Below, in pieces: positions 1 to 6,077 of a DNA stretch of 7,208 bases. The position numbers were made by a program, and so were the translations under genes. This DNA comes from Defluviitaleaceae bacterium. Lineage in GTDB: Bacteria; Bacillota; Clostridia; Lachnospirales; UBA5962. Location of the stretch: assembly GCA_009780765.1 (NCBI GenBank), contig WQZK01000090.1, forward strand, positions 1 through 7,208. Reading direction: 5' to 3'. The notes under the pieces are model-generated. The model worked only from the letters and a program-made list of their open reading frames with translations. It was not told where the DNA came from and searched no databases. How positions within the stretch are numbered: the stretch's first letter is position 1; each line of letters begins with the position of its first letter.

Positions 1-243
1 AAAGATATGGACACTTTTGATATACATGACAAGGTTAATTATTCTGTTGAAAAAGCCGATATTTTGGTTTTTAAAACGCAAAAAGGCAATGTTATAAGGC
101 TTGTTATGGAAATTGATAAAACAATAAGCCCTGTGTTTGACTATTTTGAAATATTTATGGAAAGAATGATGCTTTGCCGTAAAGCTGCCGAGTTTTTAAA
201 TGCGAGCTTTCAGTTTAATATAAATGATGCGAAGCTATTGTAA
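1..243 (+). CDS. Unrecognised protein, C-terminal part (5' end outside window)
   Basis: The reading frame is open from the first base of the window through 80 codons to a TAA at 241-243. An ATG lies at 7-9, but only six bases precede it, so no ribosome binding site can be judged and this ATG may be internal. The visible part alternates short strands (ADILVF, NVIRLVMEID) with a probable helix (FEIFMERMMLCRKAAEFLNA) and ends NDAKLL. No signal peptide, membrane segment or catalytic motif is visible. I do not recognise the family. The gene reads toward the DUF1846 gene, with 138 bp of strongly structured DNA between them, so co-transcription is possible but interrupted by hairpins. I am confident it is coding because composition and codon use match the downstream genes, but not about its function. 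Confidence 0.6.
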   Translation, partial: KDMDTFDIHDKVNYSVEKADILVFKTQKGNVIRLVMEIDKTISPVFDYFEIFMERMMLCRKAAEFLNASFQFNINDAKLL

Positions 244-300
244 AGGTGATGGCTCGAACTGTGGACGAATGAATCGTCCTTGTTCTCACCTATCACCTTT
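242..300 (+). terminator. Large stem-loop directly after gene 1 stop; possible terminator or leader structure
   Basis: A perfect 9-bp inverted repeat, AAAGGTGAT at 242-250 and ATCACCTTT at 292-300, encloses GAAC/GTTC (256-259 with 282-285) and a 6-bp stem GGACGA/TCGTCC (263-268 with 274-279, loop ATGAA). The three tiers nest into one long hairpin. It starts inside the stop codon of the upstream gene and is followed by only a short T run (298-301), so it is at best a weak intrinsic terminator. It may equally be a leader structure of the DUF1846 gene or the core of a small repeat element. Confidence 0.45.
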
Positions 301-343
301 TCGCAAAAATCAGGATTTTTGCGAGTTTGGCGACTTCGTCGCC
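301..343 (+). other. Two consecutive perfect hairpins in the DUF1846 leader
   Basis: TCGCAAAAAT (301-310) pairs perfectly with ATTTTTGCGA (315-324) across a 4-nt loop CAGG. Four bases later GGCGAC (329-334) pairs with GTCGCC (338-343) across a TTC loop. A weaker AATTGT/ACAATT pair (345-350 with 357-362) lies just before the ribosome binding site. Neither strong hairpin has a following T tract, so simple termination is unlikely. A dispersed palindromic repeat or a structured leader RNA are the alternatives. Confidence 0.5.
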
Positions 344-366
344 TAATTGTAATAAAACAATTTCAC

Positions 367-374
367 AAAGGAGG
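367..374 (+). promoter_or_regulatory. Ribosome binding site deciding the DUF1846 start
   Basis: AAAGGAGG, near-perfect complementarity to the 16S 3' end, sits 7 nt before the ATG at 382. It fixes that start against an in-frame ATG at 280, which has no such site and would add 34 residues from the hairpin region. Confidence 0.85.
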
Positions 375-381
375 CAAACCC

Positions 382-1872
382 ATGTATAAACTAGGTTTTA
401 ATAACGAAAATTACTTAAAAATGCAATCTGAACACATATTTAAACGTATTAACCAGTTTGAAAATAAATTATATTTAGAATTTGGCGGCAAACTTTTCGA
501 CGATTATCACGCATCTAGGGTTTTGCCCGGCTTTGCTCATGATAATAAGATAAAGCTTTTAAAAACTATGGGCGATAAAGTTGAAATTGTTATTGCAATA
601 AATTCCGCTGATATTGAGAAGAATAAAATTAGAGGCGATTTAGGTATTACTTACGGTGTTGATGTTTTTAGGCTTATTGATGCCTTCCGCGGAGAAGGGC
701 TTTTTGTTGGAAGTGTTGTTGTAACGCAATATAAGCCCGAGTCAAGTGTTGAAGTTTTTGTAAAATATTTAGAAAAATCCGGCATAAAGGTGTACAAGCA
801 CTACACAATCCAAGACTATCCAACAAATATAGCAAAAATTGTTAGCGAAGAAGGTTTTGGCAAAAACGAATACATAGAAACGCAGCGTGAACTTGTTGTT
901 ATCACTGCTCCCGGTCCTGGAAGCGGCAAAATGGCGGTGTGCCTTTCTCAATTATATCATGAACACATAAGAAACTTAAAAGCTGGTTATGCTAAGTTTG
1001 AAACCTTTCCTGTTTGGAATTTGCCTCTTAGCCATCCTGTAAACATGGCATATGAGGCAGCAACTATAGACTTAGACGATATAAACATGATAGACCCTTT
1101 TCATCTAGAAAGCTACGGCGGAGAAACAGCCATTAATTATAATAGAGATATTGATATTTTTCCTGTTCTTTACGAGATGTTTAAGCTTATTTCAGGCGAT
1201 TCGCCATATAAGTCACCTACAGATATGGGCGTTAATATGGTTGGTTTTTGCATAGATGACGATGATGTTTGTAAAAGTGCCTCTCGCCAAGAAATTATAC
1301 GGAGGTATTACCAGCTTAAATGTGATGTTAAAATAAATAATGCTTCCTTGCATTCTTTACAAAAATTAGAACTTTTAATGAAAAAAGCTGATATTGATGT
1401 ACTCGAACGAAGCGTTGCCACTGCTGCCATAAAAAAGGCAGAAGAAAGTACGCCCCCTGCCCTTGCAATAGAGCTTTCTTGCGGCACAATTATAACAGGC
1501 AAAACTACGGATTTGTTGGGTGCTGCTTCGTCCGCTTTATTAAATGCACTTAAACATCTTGCAGGCGTACCTAAAGATGTTAAGCTTATTCCAAGCGAAA
1601 TTATTAGGCCTATACAAAAACTTAAAACTGGCTTTTTAGGAAATTCTAACCCAAGACTTCATACAGATGAGGTTTTAATGGCTCTTTCTATCCATTCGGT
1701 TAATGATAAAGCTTCGGCAAAAGTTTTATCCATGCTTCCTAAACTTTACCGCTGTGAGGCTCATTCAACTGTTATACTATCGTCTATTGACGCAAATGTA
1801 TTCAAAAAATTGGGTGTTAACATCACAATGGAAGATGTTTACGAAACAAAAAAACTTTTTAGAAAAAATTAA
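382..1872 (+). CDS. DUF1846 / UPF0371 family protein
   Basis: The 496-aa product, from the ATG at 382 behind a strong ribosome binding site, has the length and sequence character of the UPF0371 (DUF1846) family. The opening (MYKLGFNNENYLKMQSEHI) and the block FGGKLFDDYHASRVLPGF (residues 34-51) are what I recognise. Residues 176-183 read APGPGSGK, a glycine-rich nucleotide-binding-like loop following a hydrophobic strand (ELVVIT). A conserved-looking block LGNSNPRLHTDEVLMALS lies at about 419-436. There is no signal peptide or membrane segment, so it is probably cytoplasmic. The family is widespread in Firmicutes and Actinobacteria and structures exist, but as far as I know no reaction is firmly assigned, so I give none. 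It probably forms its own unit, with structured DNA before it and a 150-bp gap after it. Confidence 0.9.
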   Translation: MYKLGFNNENYLKMQSEHIFKRINQFENKLYLEFGGKLFDDYHASRVLPGFAHDNKIKLLKTMGDKVEIVIAINSADIEKNKIRGDLGITYGVDVFRLIDAFRGEGLFVGSVVVTQYKPESSVEVFVKYLEKSGIKVYKHYTIQDYPTNIAKIVSEEGFGKNEYIETQRELVVITAPGPGSGKMAVCLSQLYHEHIRNLKAGYAKFETFPVWNLPLSHPVNMAYEAATIDLDDINMIDPFHLESYGGETAINYNRDIDIFPVLYEMFKLISGDSPYKSPTDMGVNMVGFCIDDDDVCKSASRQEIIRRYYQLKCDVKINNASLHSLQKLELLMKKADIDVLERSVATAAIKKAEESTPPALAIELSCGTIITGKTTDLLGAASSALLNALKHLAGVPKDVKLIPSEIIRPIQKLKTGFLGNSNPRLHTDEVLMALSIHSVNDKASAKVLSMLPKLYRCEAHSTVILSSIDANVFKKLGVNITMEDVYETKKLFRKN

Positions 1873-1878
1873 CATATG

Positions 1879-1951
1879 GCGTGTTTTAGGCTTAAAACGC
1901 AAAATATTTCAAAAAAATTAAATTTGTAATAATTTTGTTATTGATTTTTTT
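1879..1951 (+). terminator. Possible weak AT-rich terminator region after DUF1846 gene
   Basis: Just past the stop codon, GTTTTA (1883-1888) pairs with TAAAAC (1893-1898) around GGCT, and the flanking GCG/CGC (1879-1881, 1898-1900) can extend the stem with a bulge. No T tract follows directly. Further on, AAAAAAAT (1911-1918) pairs with ATTTTTTT (1944-1951), with AATAA/TTATT (1928-1932 with 1938-1942) inside. These AT-only stems are weak, so termination here is tentative. Confidence 0.3.
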
Positions 1952-1968
1952 ATAAATTTGTGTAAAAA

Positions 1969-1974
1969 TATAAT
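1969..1974 (+). promoter_or_regulatory. Probable -10 box upstream of stalk-domain gene
   Basis: A perfect TATAAT lies 48 bp before the ATG at 2022 in a very AT-rich stretch. At standard spacing the -35 position is only a T run (1946-1951), and the TTGATT at 1941-1946 would give a 22-bp spacer, which is too long. The promoter is plausible but its -35 element is poor. Confidence 0.4.
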
Positions 1975-2021
1975 AAGTGGCTTATGCCCATTATTTAAAA
2001 TATCATGGAGGTAATAAAAAA

Positions 2022-2897
2022 ATGAAAAAACTGTTAGCTGTTTTAACAATAACTGTGCTTACATTAGGTTCGGCTGTTACCGCTTTTGCCAACACTAATC
2101 CGGCACCAGTGGCCCTTCAGCACACAACTGGCACTTATGTGAGTGCTTCAGGTGCTATTCTTGGTACTTATCCTAGAATTACTGCAAATGCTTCTACAAC
2201 GGCTCAAATCCGTCGTGCTATGGATAGAGTTCGTGCAGAAAACCCAACTCTTGACTTTGGTTTCAGTAACCCATCAAGAACTACTTTTACGTTTGACATT
2301 CAAGAGCATGATACAGTTTCAAGAATCGTTATCAATTTTACTGATTCTGGAAACAGAACAAACCCTATCTTAACTCTTTTTGTAAACAATGCAACTGGTG
2401 CAACAATTACTGAATCTGCTTTTGAAGAAGCTATCGCTCCTCCAGCTGATGTAGAAGATGAAATTGAAGAAAACTACGAAGAAATTGAAACTATAGATGA
2501 AGAAATTGAAGAAGTTGAAGAAGAAGTTGAAGAGCAAGAGCTTCCTCAAATTGCTGAACCTACTGTTCTTGCTTTAAGAGCAAATGCAGAAGCTTTAGGT
2601 TTTGAAGTTATTTGGAACCCTGAAGGTTATGTAGATGTTGTTTCTGAAGAAATGGAAGTTAGAGTTATGATTAATTCGAATATCGTTATTATTGACGGCG
2701 AAGAAATCGAACTTCCTTCTTACTCTGTTGTTATCGAAAACACTCTTTTTGTAAACATCGATTTCTTTACAGAAATTCTTGGTGCTTATGTAGTTGAATG
2801 TGAAGATGGTAACCTTACTGCTACTTGGGATGCTCCAGAAGCTATGGAAGTAATCGAAGAAGTTGAAGAAACTGACGAAGAAGAAACAGAAGAATAA
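2022..2897 (+). CDS. Secreted acidic protein with copper amine oxidase N-terminal-like (stalk) domain
   Basis: The 291-aa product starts at the ATG at 2022, with GGAGG at 2007-2011. A GTG at 1977 in the same frame is less likely because it would place 15 residues before a typical signal peptide. Residues 1-24 are a Sec signal (MKK, hydrophobic core, cleavage after AFA). Residues 25-140 form a Thr/Asn/Ser-rich region of predicted strands that I cannot assign. Residues 143-176 are an extreme Glu/Asp linker. Residues 178-270 (VLALRANAEALGFEVIWNPEG, then paired strands ending VNIDFFTEILGAYV) resemble the copper amine oxidase N-terminal-like domain common in clostridial surface proteins. Residues 273-291 are a second acidic tail. 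No S-layer homology or sorting motif is visible, so it is probably exported and released or bound non-covalently. Frequent AAC, ATC and CGT codons compared with neighbours hint at high expression. Confidence 0.8.
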   Translation: MKKLLAVLTITVLTLGSAVTAFANTNPAPVALQHTTGTYVSASGAILGTYPRITANASTTAQIRRAMDRVRAENPTLDFGFSNPSRTTFTFDIQEHDTVSRIVINFTDSGNRTNPILTLFVNNATGATITESAFEEAIAPPADVEDEIEENYEEIETIDEEIEEVEEEVEEQELPQIAEPTVLALRANAEALGFEVIWNPEGYVDVVSEEMEVRVMINSNIVIIDGEEIELPSYSVVIENTLFVNIDFFTEILGAYVVECEDGNLTATWDAPEAMEVIEEVEETDEEETEE

Positions 2898-2911
2898 TAT
2901 TATTTCATATT

Positions 2912-2940
2912 AAAGCGTCCATTATTTGGTCGCTTTTTTT
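2912..2940 (+). terminator. Intrinsic terminator of stalk-domain gene
   Basis: AAAGCGTCC (2912-2920) pairs with GGTCGCTTT (2928-2936), with one T/T mismatch and a 7-nt loop, and the T run continues to 2940. It lies 14 bp after the stop codon and is a textbook rho-independent terminator, isolating this gene from the next. Confidence 0.85.
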
Positions 2941-2968
2941 CATATTTAAGCCTAAAACCTCATACTAT
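2940..2968 (+). promoter_or_regulatory. Sigma-E-type sporulation promoter for the CotS-like gene
   Basis: TCATATT (2940-2946) and CATACTAT (2961-2968) are separated by 14 bp. Mother-cell sigma-E promoters in Bacillus have a -35 like KMATATT, 14-15 bp spacing and a -10 like CATACA-T, so the match is close. The -10 also fits the related sigma-K CATA-NNN-TA pattern. A sigma-A TATAAT overlaps at 2966-2971 but lacks a -35 element. The promoter is 45 bp from the start of a spore-coat-like gene, which strengthens the reading. Confidence 0.6.
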
Positions 2969-3012
2969 AATTTGTAGCGTGTATTAGCTATACTTATGGA
3001 GGTGTTAAATTT

Positions 3013-3975
3013 ATGGAAAATATTAATCAAAAAATATTACAAAACTTTGGTATAAACGGTTTTTTTGCAGGCAAGCGTAAAGGCGGTTTTTTAATAAAAT
3101 CTGGCAAAAAGGTTTTGTTTTTGAAGAAAACTTCGGCAAATTCGAACGAAATTATTTTTCAAAATAATATTAAAAAGCATCTTGCTTTAAATAATTTTAA
3201 AAATATAGATATGTACTACGAAACATTAGAGGGTGCTCCATTTTTAAAAGTAAATTCTGAAAATTATATTTTAACAGACTATGTAGATGCCCCTGAAATT
3301 GATTTTTGTAACAGTGATATGTTCTTAAAGTTAGTTAAAAAATCAGCACAAATGCACATGCTTATTGGTGATGCAAAAATAGAATCGGAAATTTCTGAAA
3401 ATTCTTTAACCGAGTTTAAAAAATCTCTTTCATTATTTAAAGAACACAAAAAACTTATTTCAAAACGAAGTACTCTATCTGATTTTGACATTATTTTTAT
3501 AGAAAATTATGACTATTATTTAAGCTTGGCCAAAGATTCGATAGATTGCTTAGAGGAAAACAACTACTACAAGTTAATTACAGAAAAAAAAGAAACAACT
3601 CACAATCTTTTAAAGAAAGAAAATCTTGTGGCACTTAATAACGATATTTACATAACAAATTTTTCAAAAGCCCGAACTGAACTTTCGGTTAAAGATTTGG
3701 CAGACTTAATTAAGAGATTTGTAAAATATAATAAAGAACCAGAGGTTGATATAAATGAAATACTTAATACATATTCTGAAATAAAACCATTAAGCTTGGA
3801 AGAAAAAAATATATTCTATGCTATGCTAAAATTTCCAACAGAATTTTTTAAAATTTCAAGGGAATACTATTCTAAGAAACGCTCATGGACTCCGGGCTCA
3901 ATAATAACTAAAACCGATGAAATAATCGAAAGAAAAGAACGCTATGAAAAATACATAAATAAAATTAGCATTTAG
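3013..3975 (+). CDS. CotS-like spore coat protein, kinase-fold with degenerate active site
   Basis: The 320-aa product is preceded by GGAGGTG at 2998-3004, 8 nt before the ATG. Its layout follows the CotS/YutH branch of the aminoglycoside-phosphotransferase-like fold. An N-terminal lobe has strands including GFLIKSGKKVLFLKKT (25-40), then a hinge YILTDYVDA (85-93), then a helical C-lobe. The segment that aligns with the HGD...N catalytic loop reads THNLLKKEN (196-204), and the segment aligning with the metal-binding IDF/IDFD motif reads TNFSKA (215-220), followed by the family-like DLADLIKRF (228-236). The catalytic and metal-binding aspartates therefore appear lost, suggesting a structural role or a pseudokinase. 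No signal peptide is present, as expected of a coat protein assembled in the mother cell. It stands alone between a terminator and the next promoter. The family call is by motif pattern and is not certain; a more distant APH-fold protein is the alternative. Confidence 0.7.
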   Translation: MENINQKILQNFGINGFFAGKRKGGFLIKSGKKVLFLKKTSANSNEIIFQNNIKKHLALNNFKNIDMYYETLEGAPFLKVNSENYILTDYVDAPEIDFCNSDMFLKLVKKSAQMHMLIGDAKIESEISENSLTEFKKSLSLFKEHKKLISKRSTLSDFDIIFIENYDYYLSLAKDSIDCLEENNYYKLITEKKETTHNLLKKENLVALNNDIYITNFSKARTELSVKDLADLIKRFVKYNKEPEVDINEILNTYSEIKPLSLEEKNIFYAMLKFPTEFFKISREYYSKKRSWTPGSIITKTDEIIERKERYEKYINKISI

Positions 3976-3977
3976 AC

Positions 3978-4006
3978 TTGATTTTTTTCGAGATAAGTAT
4001 TAAAAT
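3978..4006 (+). promoter_or_regulatory. Sigma-A-type promoter of PEGA-domain gene
   Basis: TTGATT (3978-3983) and TAAAAT (4001-4006) are separated by exactly 17 bp, starting just after the stop codon of the preceding gene. This would give a transcript with a leader of roughly 40 nt. Confidence 0.6.
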
Positions 4007-4054
4007 AGAGTGAATATACTACTTATATATTAAGACCCCCTATGAGGTGCACTA

Positions 4055-5602
4055 GTGGATAAAAAAAATAAAAACAAATCAAACCAAAATATAAATAAAA
4101 CTAGCGTATATAATCCTAAAAATATTCGTGATTATGATACTTACGATGATTACGACGAATATGATGAAGATGGCTACACCGTTCCAAAAAGGCAACCTGT
4201 TACGCCACGAGGCTCTGGCTCTTCTGCAAACAGAAAGAAAGCCCCTGTAAAAAGAACCCAAACTAAGCGGGGCCGAAAACAAAAAAGCAGAGGAGCATAT
4301 ATGGCTTTTTACTTATTAACACTATTGGCAGCAGTGTTAATTTGTATAGGCGTTTTTTGGGCTGTTTTTAACATGGTAACAAGCGGAGAGTCTTCTAGTG
4401 GTGGTTCTACCCAAAATCCGCCAACAACGCAAGGAAGCGGGCAAATAGTCGCAACAAATGAAATTGCAACAACAGGCCTTATTATTTCTACAAATCCAAG
4501 AGCTAACTCTTTGGAAGTTTTAGACATAGAAACTGAGCAAGTAGTTACATTTACAATAAATCAGAACACTTTAATGCGTAGCAGAACTAATGAGCCGCTT
4601 ATGTTTTCAGATTTTAATACTGGCGACATTGTTGATTTTAGATACCCGGAGGCAGGTAGCATCGTTAGCTCTATGACTCAAAGCCCTCGCTCGTGGGAAC
4701 AACGCAACATTACTGGTGTTAGAATAAATCTTGAAAATGATACTATTATTTGGGGCAACGAATCTTACACTTTTACAGAAAATTTAAAAGTTATTTACAA
4801 CAATCAAAGTGTTGATATTTCTGAAATTGAAGCGAATAGCGTTATCACAATGCGTGGTCTTGGGCGTACTATATGGTATATTTTTGTTGAACGTGGCATT
4901 GGTGTTTTAGAGCTTGTTAATGCCGAAGAAATTCAAGACGGCATAATCGAGTTTGATGGTGCTCGCCCTGCAACGTTGCTTTCTGAAGATGAAGAAGAGA
5001 ATCGAATAAGTCTTTTGGAGGGCAGCTATCGTATAACCGTTAGAGGTAGTAATATTTCTACATTTGCAGCAGATATTTTTATTTTTAGTGGCCAAACAAC
5101 CACGCTAGACCTTTCTAGTGCAGAAGTTGTTGCAGGTACATTAAATATAAGCATAAATGTTTTGGATGCCGATGTTTTTATAAATGGCGAGAGAATCCGT
5201 GTTTCAGAGCCTCAGGTTTTAAGTTATGGCACATATACAATTACTGCAACACACCCAAATTACGAAAACTTTGAGCAAACTATTGAAATAGATTCGGCAG
5301 AAACATCGCTTGACATAGTTCTTGTTCAGGCTGTTTCGTTCACTCGTGTTACAATAGAATCTACCCCATCCGGTGCAGATGTTTTTATAGACGATATTTT
5401 TGTGGGTATAACCCCTTTAACAATTCCTTTAGATATGCAAAATATTTCAGGACGAACCGTTATTTTTAGAAGAGAGGGTTATCAAGAAAGAAGTATTACT
5501 ATGTTTGAGTGGCAAGATACTTATAGAATTAACTTAACACCAGACCCATTTTTTAACCATCAAGACACACCACCACCTGTTATTGATGATGAAAATGATT
5601 GA
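4055..5602 (+). CDS. Single-pass membrane protein with C-terminal PEGA repeats
   Basis: The 515-aa product starts at a GTG at 4055 behind GAGGTG (4044-4049); the nearby ATG at 4042 is out of frame and stops quickly. Residues 1-80 are a charged, disordered cytoplasmic tail, Asp/Tyr-rich at 26-41 and Lys/Arg-rich at 60-79. One membrane helix spans about 81-108 (core FYLLTLLAAVLICIGVFWAV), oriented positive-inside. A Ser/Gly/Thr linker (110-135) leads to a strand-rich extracellular region at 137-290. After that come three PEGA-like modules at about 294-358 (divergent), 361-427 and 430-497. The last has the typical IESTPSGADVFIDD...G.TPLTIPL pattern. The C-terminus is Pro/Asp-rich. PEGA domains are small beta modules of surface proteins, sometimes in wall or S-layer contexts. 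A role in the cell envelope is inferred; no enzyme motif is visible. Confidence 0.85.
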   Translation: MDKKNKNKSNQNINKTSVYNPKNIRDYDTYDDYDEYDEDGYTVPKRQPVTPRGSGSSANRKKAPVKRTQTKRGRKQKSRGAYMAFYLLTLLAAVLICIGVFWAVFNMVTSGESSSGGSTQNPPTTQGSGQIVATNEIATTGLIISTNPRANSLEVLDIETEQVVTFTINQNTLMRSRTNEPLMFSDFNTGDIVDFRYPEAGSIVSSMTQSPRSWEQRNITGVRINLENDTIIWGNESYTFTENLKVIYNNQSVDISEIEANSVITMRGLGRTIWYIFVERGIGVLELVNAEEIQDGIIEFDGARPATLLSEDEEENRISLLEGSYRITVRGSNISTFAADIFIFSGQTTTLDLSSAEVVAGTLNISINVLDADVFINGERIRVSEPQVLSYGTYTITATHPNYENFEQTIEIDSAETSLDIVLVQAVSFTRVTIESTPSGADVFIDDIFVGITPLTIPLDMQNISGRTVIFRREGYQERSITMFEWQDTYRINLTPDPFFNHQDTPPPVIDDEND

Positions 5603-5644
5603 TAGAGTGCGTCGCTTTTTGCGAAAATCCGCTGTATTTGTTTA

Positions 5645-5673
5645 TTGACTTCTATTTCAGTCTGTGGTATAAT
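5645..5673 (+). promoter_or_regulatory. Strong sigma-A promoter of veg with extended -10
   Basis: TTGACT (5645-5650) and TATAAT (5668-5673) have exactly 17 bp between them, and TG at 5665-5666 makes an extended -10 (TGGTATAAT). It is the best promoter in the window. Transcription should start near 5680, leaving about 50 nt of leader before the GTG at 5731. Confidence 0.85.
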
Positions 5674-5730
5674 ATATTGATGTGGTAGACATTTATGTTT
5701 ACTCCAAATCTTTATAAAGAGGTGGAGCCA

Positions 5731-5976
5731 GTGATTGAGAAAAACAATGTTGTTAAAATTAGGCAAGACATAGCAAAGCATATTGGTGCTAAAGTTAAGC
5801 TCGAAAGCAATAGAAAACACAATAAATCAACCATTAACGAAGGAATTATAGCAAATGTTTACCCAAGCATTTTTACAATAGAAGTGAACGATGGTGATAA
5901 TTCGCCAATAAGAACTGTTTCTTATAGTTATACTGATATATTTACAAATTCTGTTGAAATTACATTGTGTAGTTAA
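5731..5976 (+). CDS. veg: Veg family protein (DUF1021)
   Basis: The 81-aa product is recognised by the Veg pattern: an N-terminal helix (VVKIRQDIAKHIGAKVKL), then NEGIIANVYPSIFTIEV (residues 36-52), VSYSYTDIFT (63-72) and a final strand SVEITL. Bacillus Veg is of similar length (86 aa). The start is the GTG at 5731, because GAGGTG at 5719-5724 lies 6 nt before it; the in-frame ATG at 5695 has no such site and adds 12 unrelated residues. Veg is a small cytoplasmic protein conserved in Firmicutes, linked in B. subtilis to biofilm-gene control through SinR, with no enzymatic motif. Its near-consensus promoter matches the known strength of veg transcription. It ends 1 bp before a large terminator and is probably monocistronic. 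Confidence 0.92.
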   Translation: MIEKNNVVKIRQDIAKHIGAKVKLESNRKHNKSTINEGIIANVYPSIFTIEVNDGDNSPIRTVSYSYTDIFTNSVEITLCS

Positions 5977-5977
5977 T

Positions 5978-6029
5978 AAAGCATATAAAAAAGAGTGAAT
6001 ATAATAATTCGCTCTTTTTTATATGCTTT
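5978..6029. terminator. Long bidirectional terminator between convergent genes
   Basis: The 23-nt arm at 5978-6000 pairs with 6007-6029 with a single mismatch (T opposite G, a wobble in RNA) around a 6-nt loop ATAATA. Both arms contain A/T runs, so transcripts from either strand end in a stem with a U run. It serves veg on the plus strand and backs up termination of the minus-strand regulator. Confidence 0.9.
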
Positions 6030-6048
6030 TATCTAGAAGTAATACAAG

Positions 6049-6077
6049 AAAAGCAACGTAATTACTCCGTTGCTTTT
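6049..6077 (-). terminator. Second terminator-like hairpin overlapping the regulator stop codon
   Basis: AAAAGCAACG (6049-6058) pairs perfectly with CGTTGCTTTT (6068-6077) across a 9-nt loop that contains the regulator's stop codon at 6062-6064. Read on the minus strand the stem ends in TTTT, so it can terminate the regulator transcript. On the plus strand it also ends in a T run (6073-6078). Confidence 0.75.

Noticed and set aside
242..343. T-box or other known riboswitch upstream of DUF1846
   Set aside because: No T-box TGGNACCGCG-like motif or other recognisable riboswitch core is present; only local hairpins can be supported.
280..381. N-terminal extension of the DUF1846 gene from the ATG at 280
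   Set aside because: It would translate the hairpin region into residues unlike the family; the ATG at 382 has a near-perfect ribosome binding site and gives the usual family length.
1977..2021. GTG at 1977 as start of the stalk-domain protein
   Set aside because: It lies 3 bp after the candidate -10 box, so within or before the transcription start, and would put 15 residues in front of a standard signal peptide.
5603..5640. Terminator after the PEGA-domain gene
   Set aside because: Only a 4-bp TCGC/GCGA pairing across a T-run loop is visible, too weak to call.
5695..5730. ATG at 5695 as start of veg
   Set aside because: It has no ribosome binding site, the 12 extra residues do not resemble Veg, and the GTG at 5731 is correctly spaced from GAGGTG.
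4007..6003. Shared 12-mer AGAGTGAATATA at 4007-4018 and 5992-6003
   Set aside because: One copy lies in a promoter region and the other inside a terminator stem; with such AT-rich sequence and no further similarity around them, chance is the simplest explanation.
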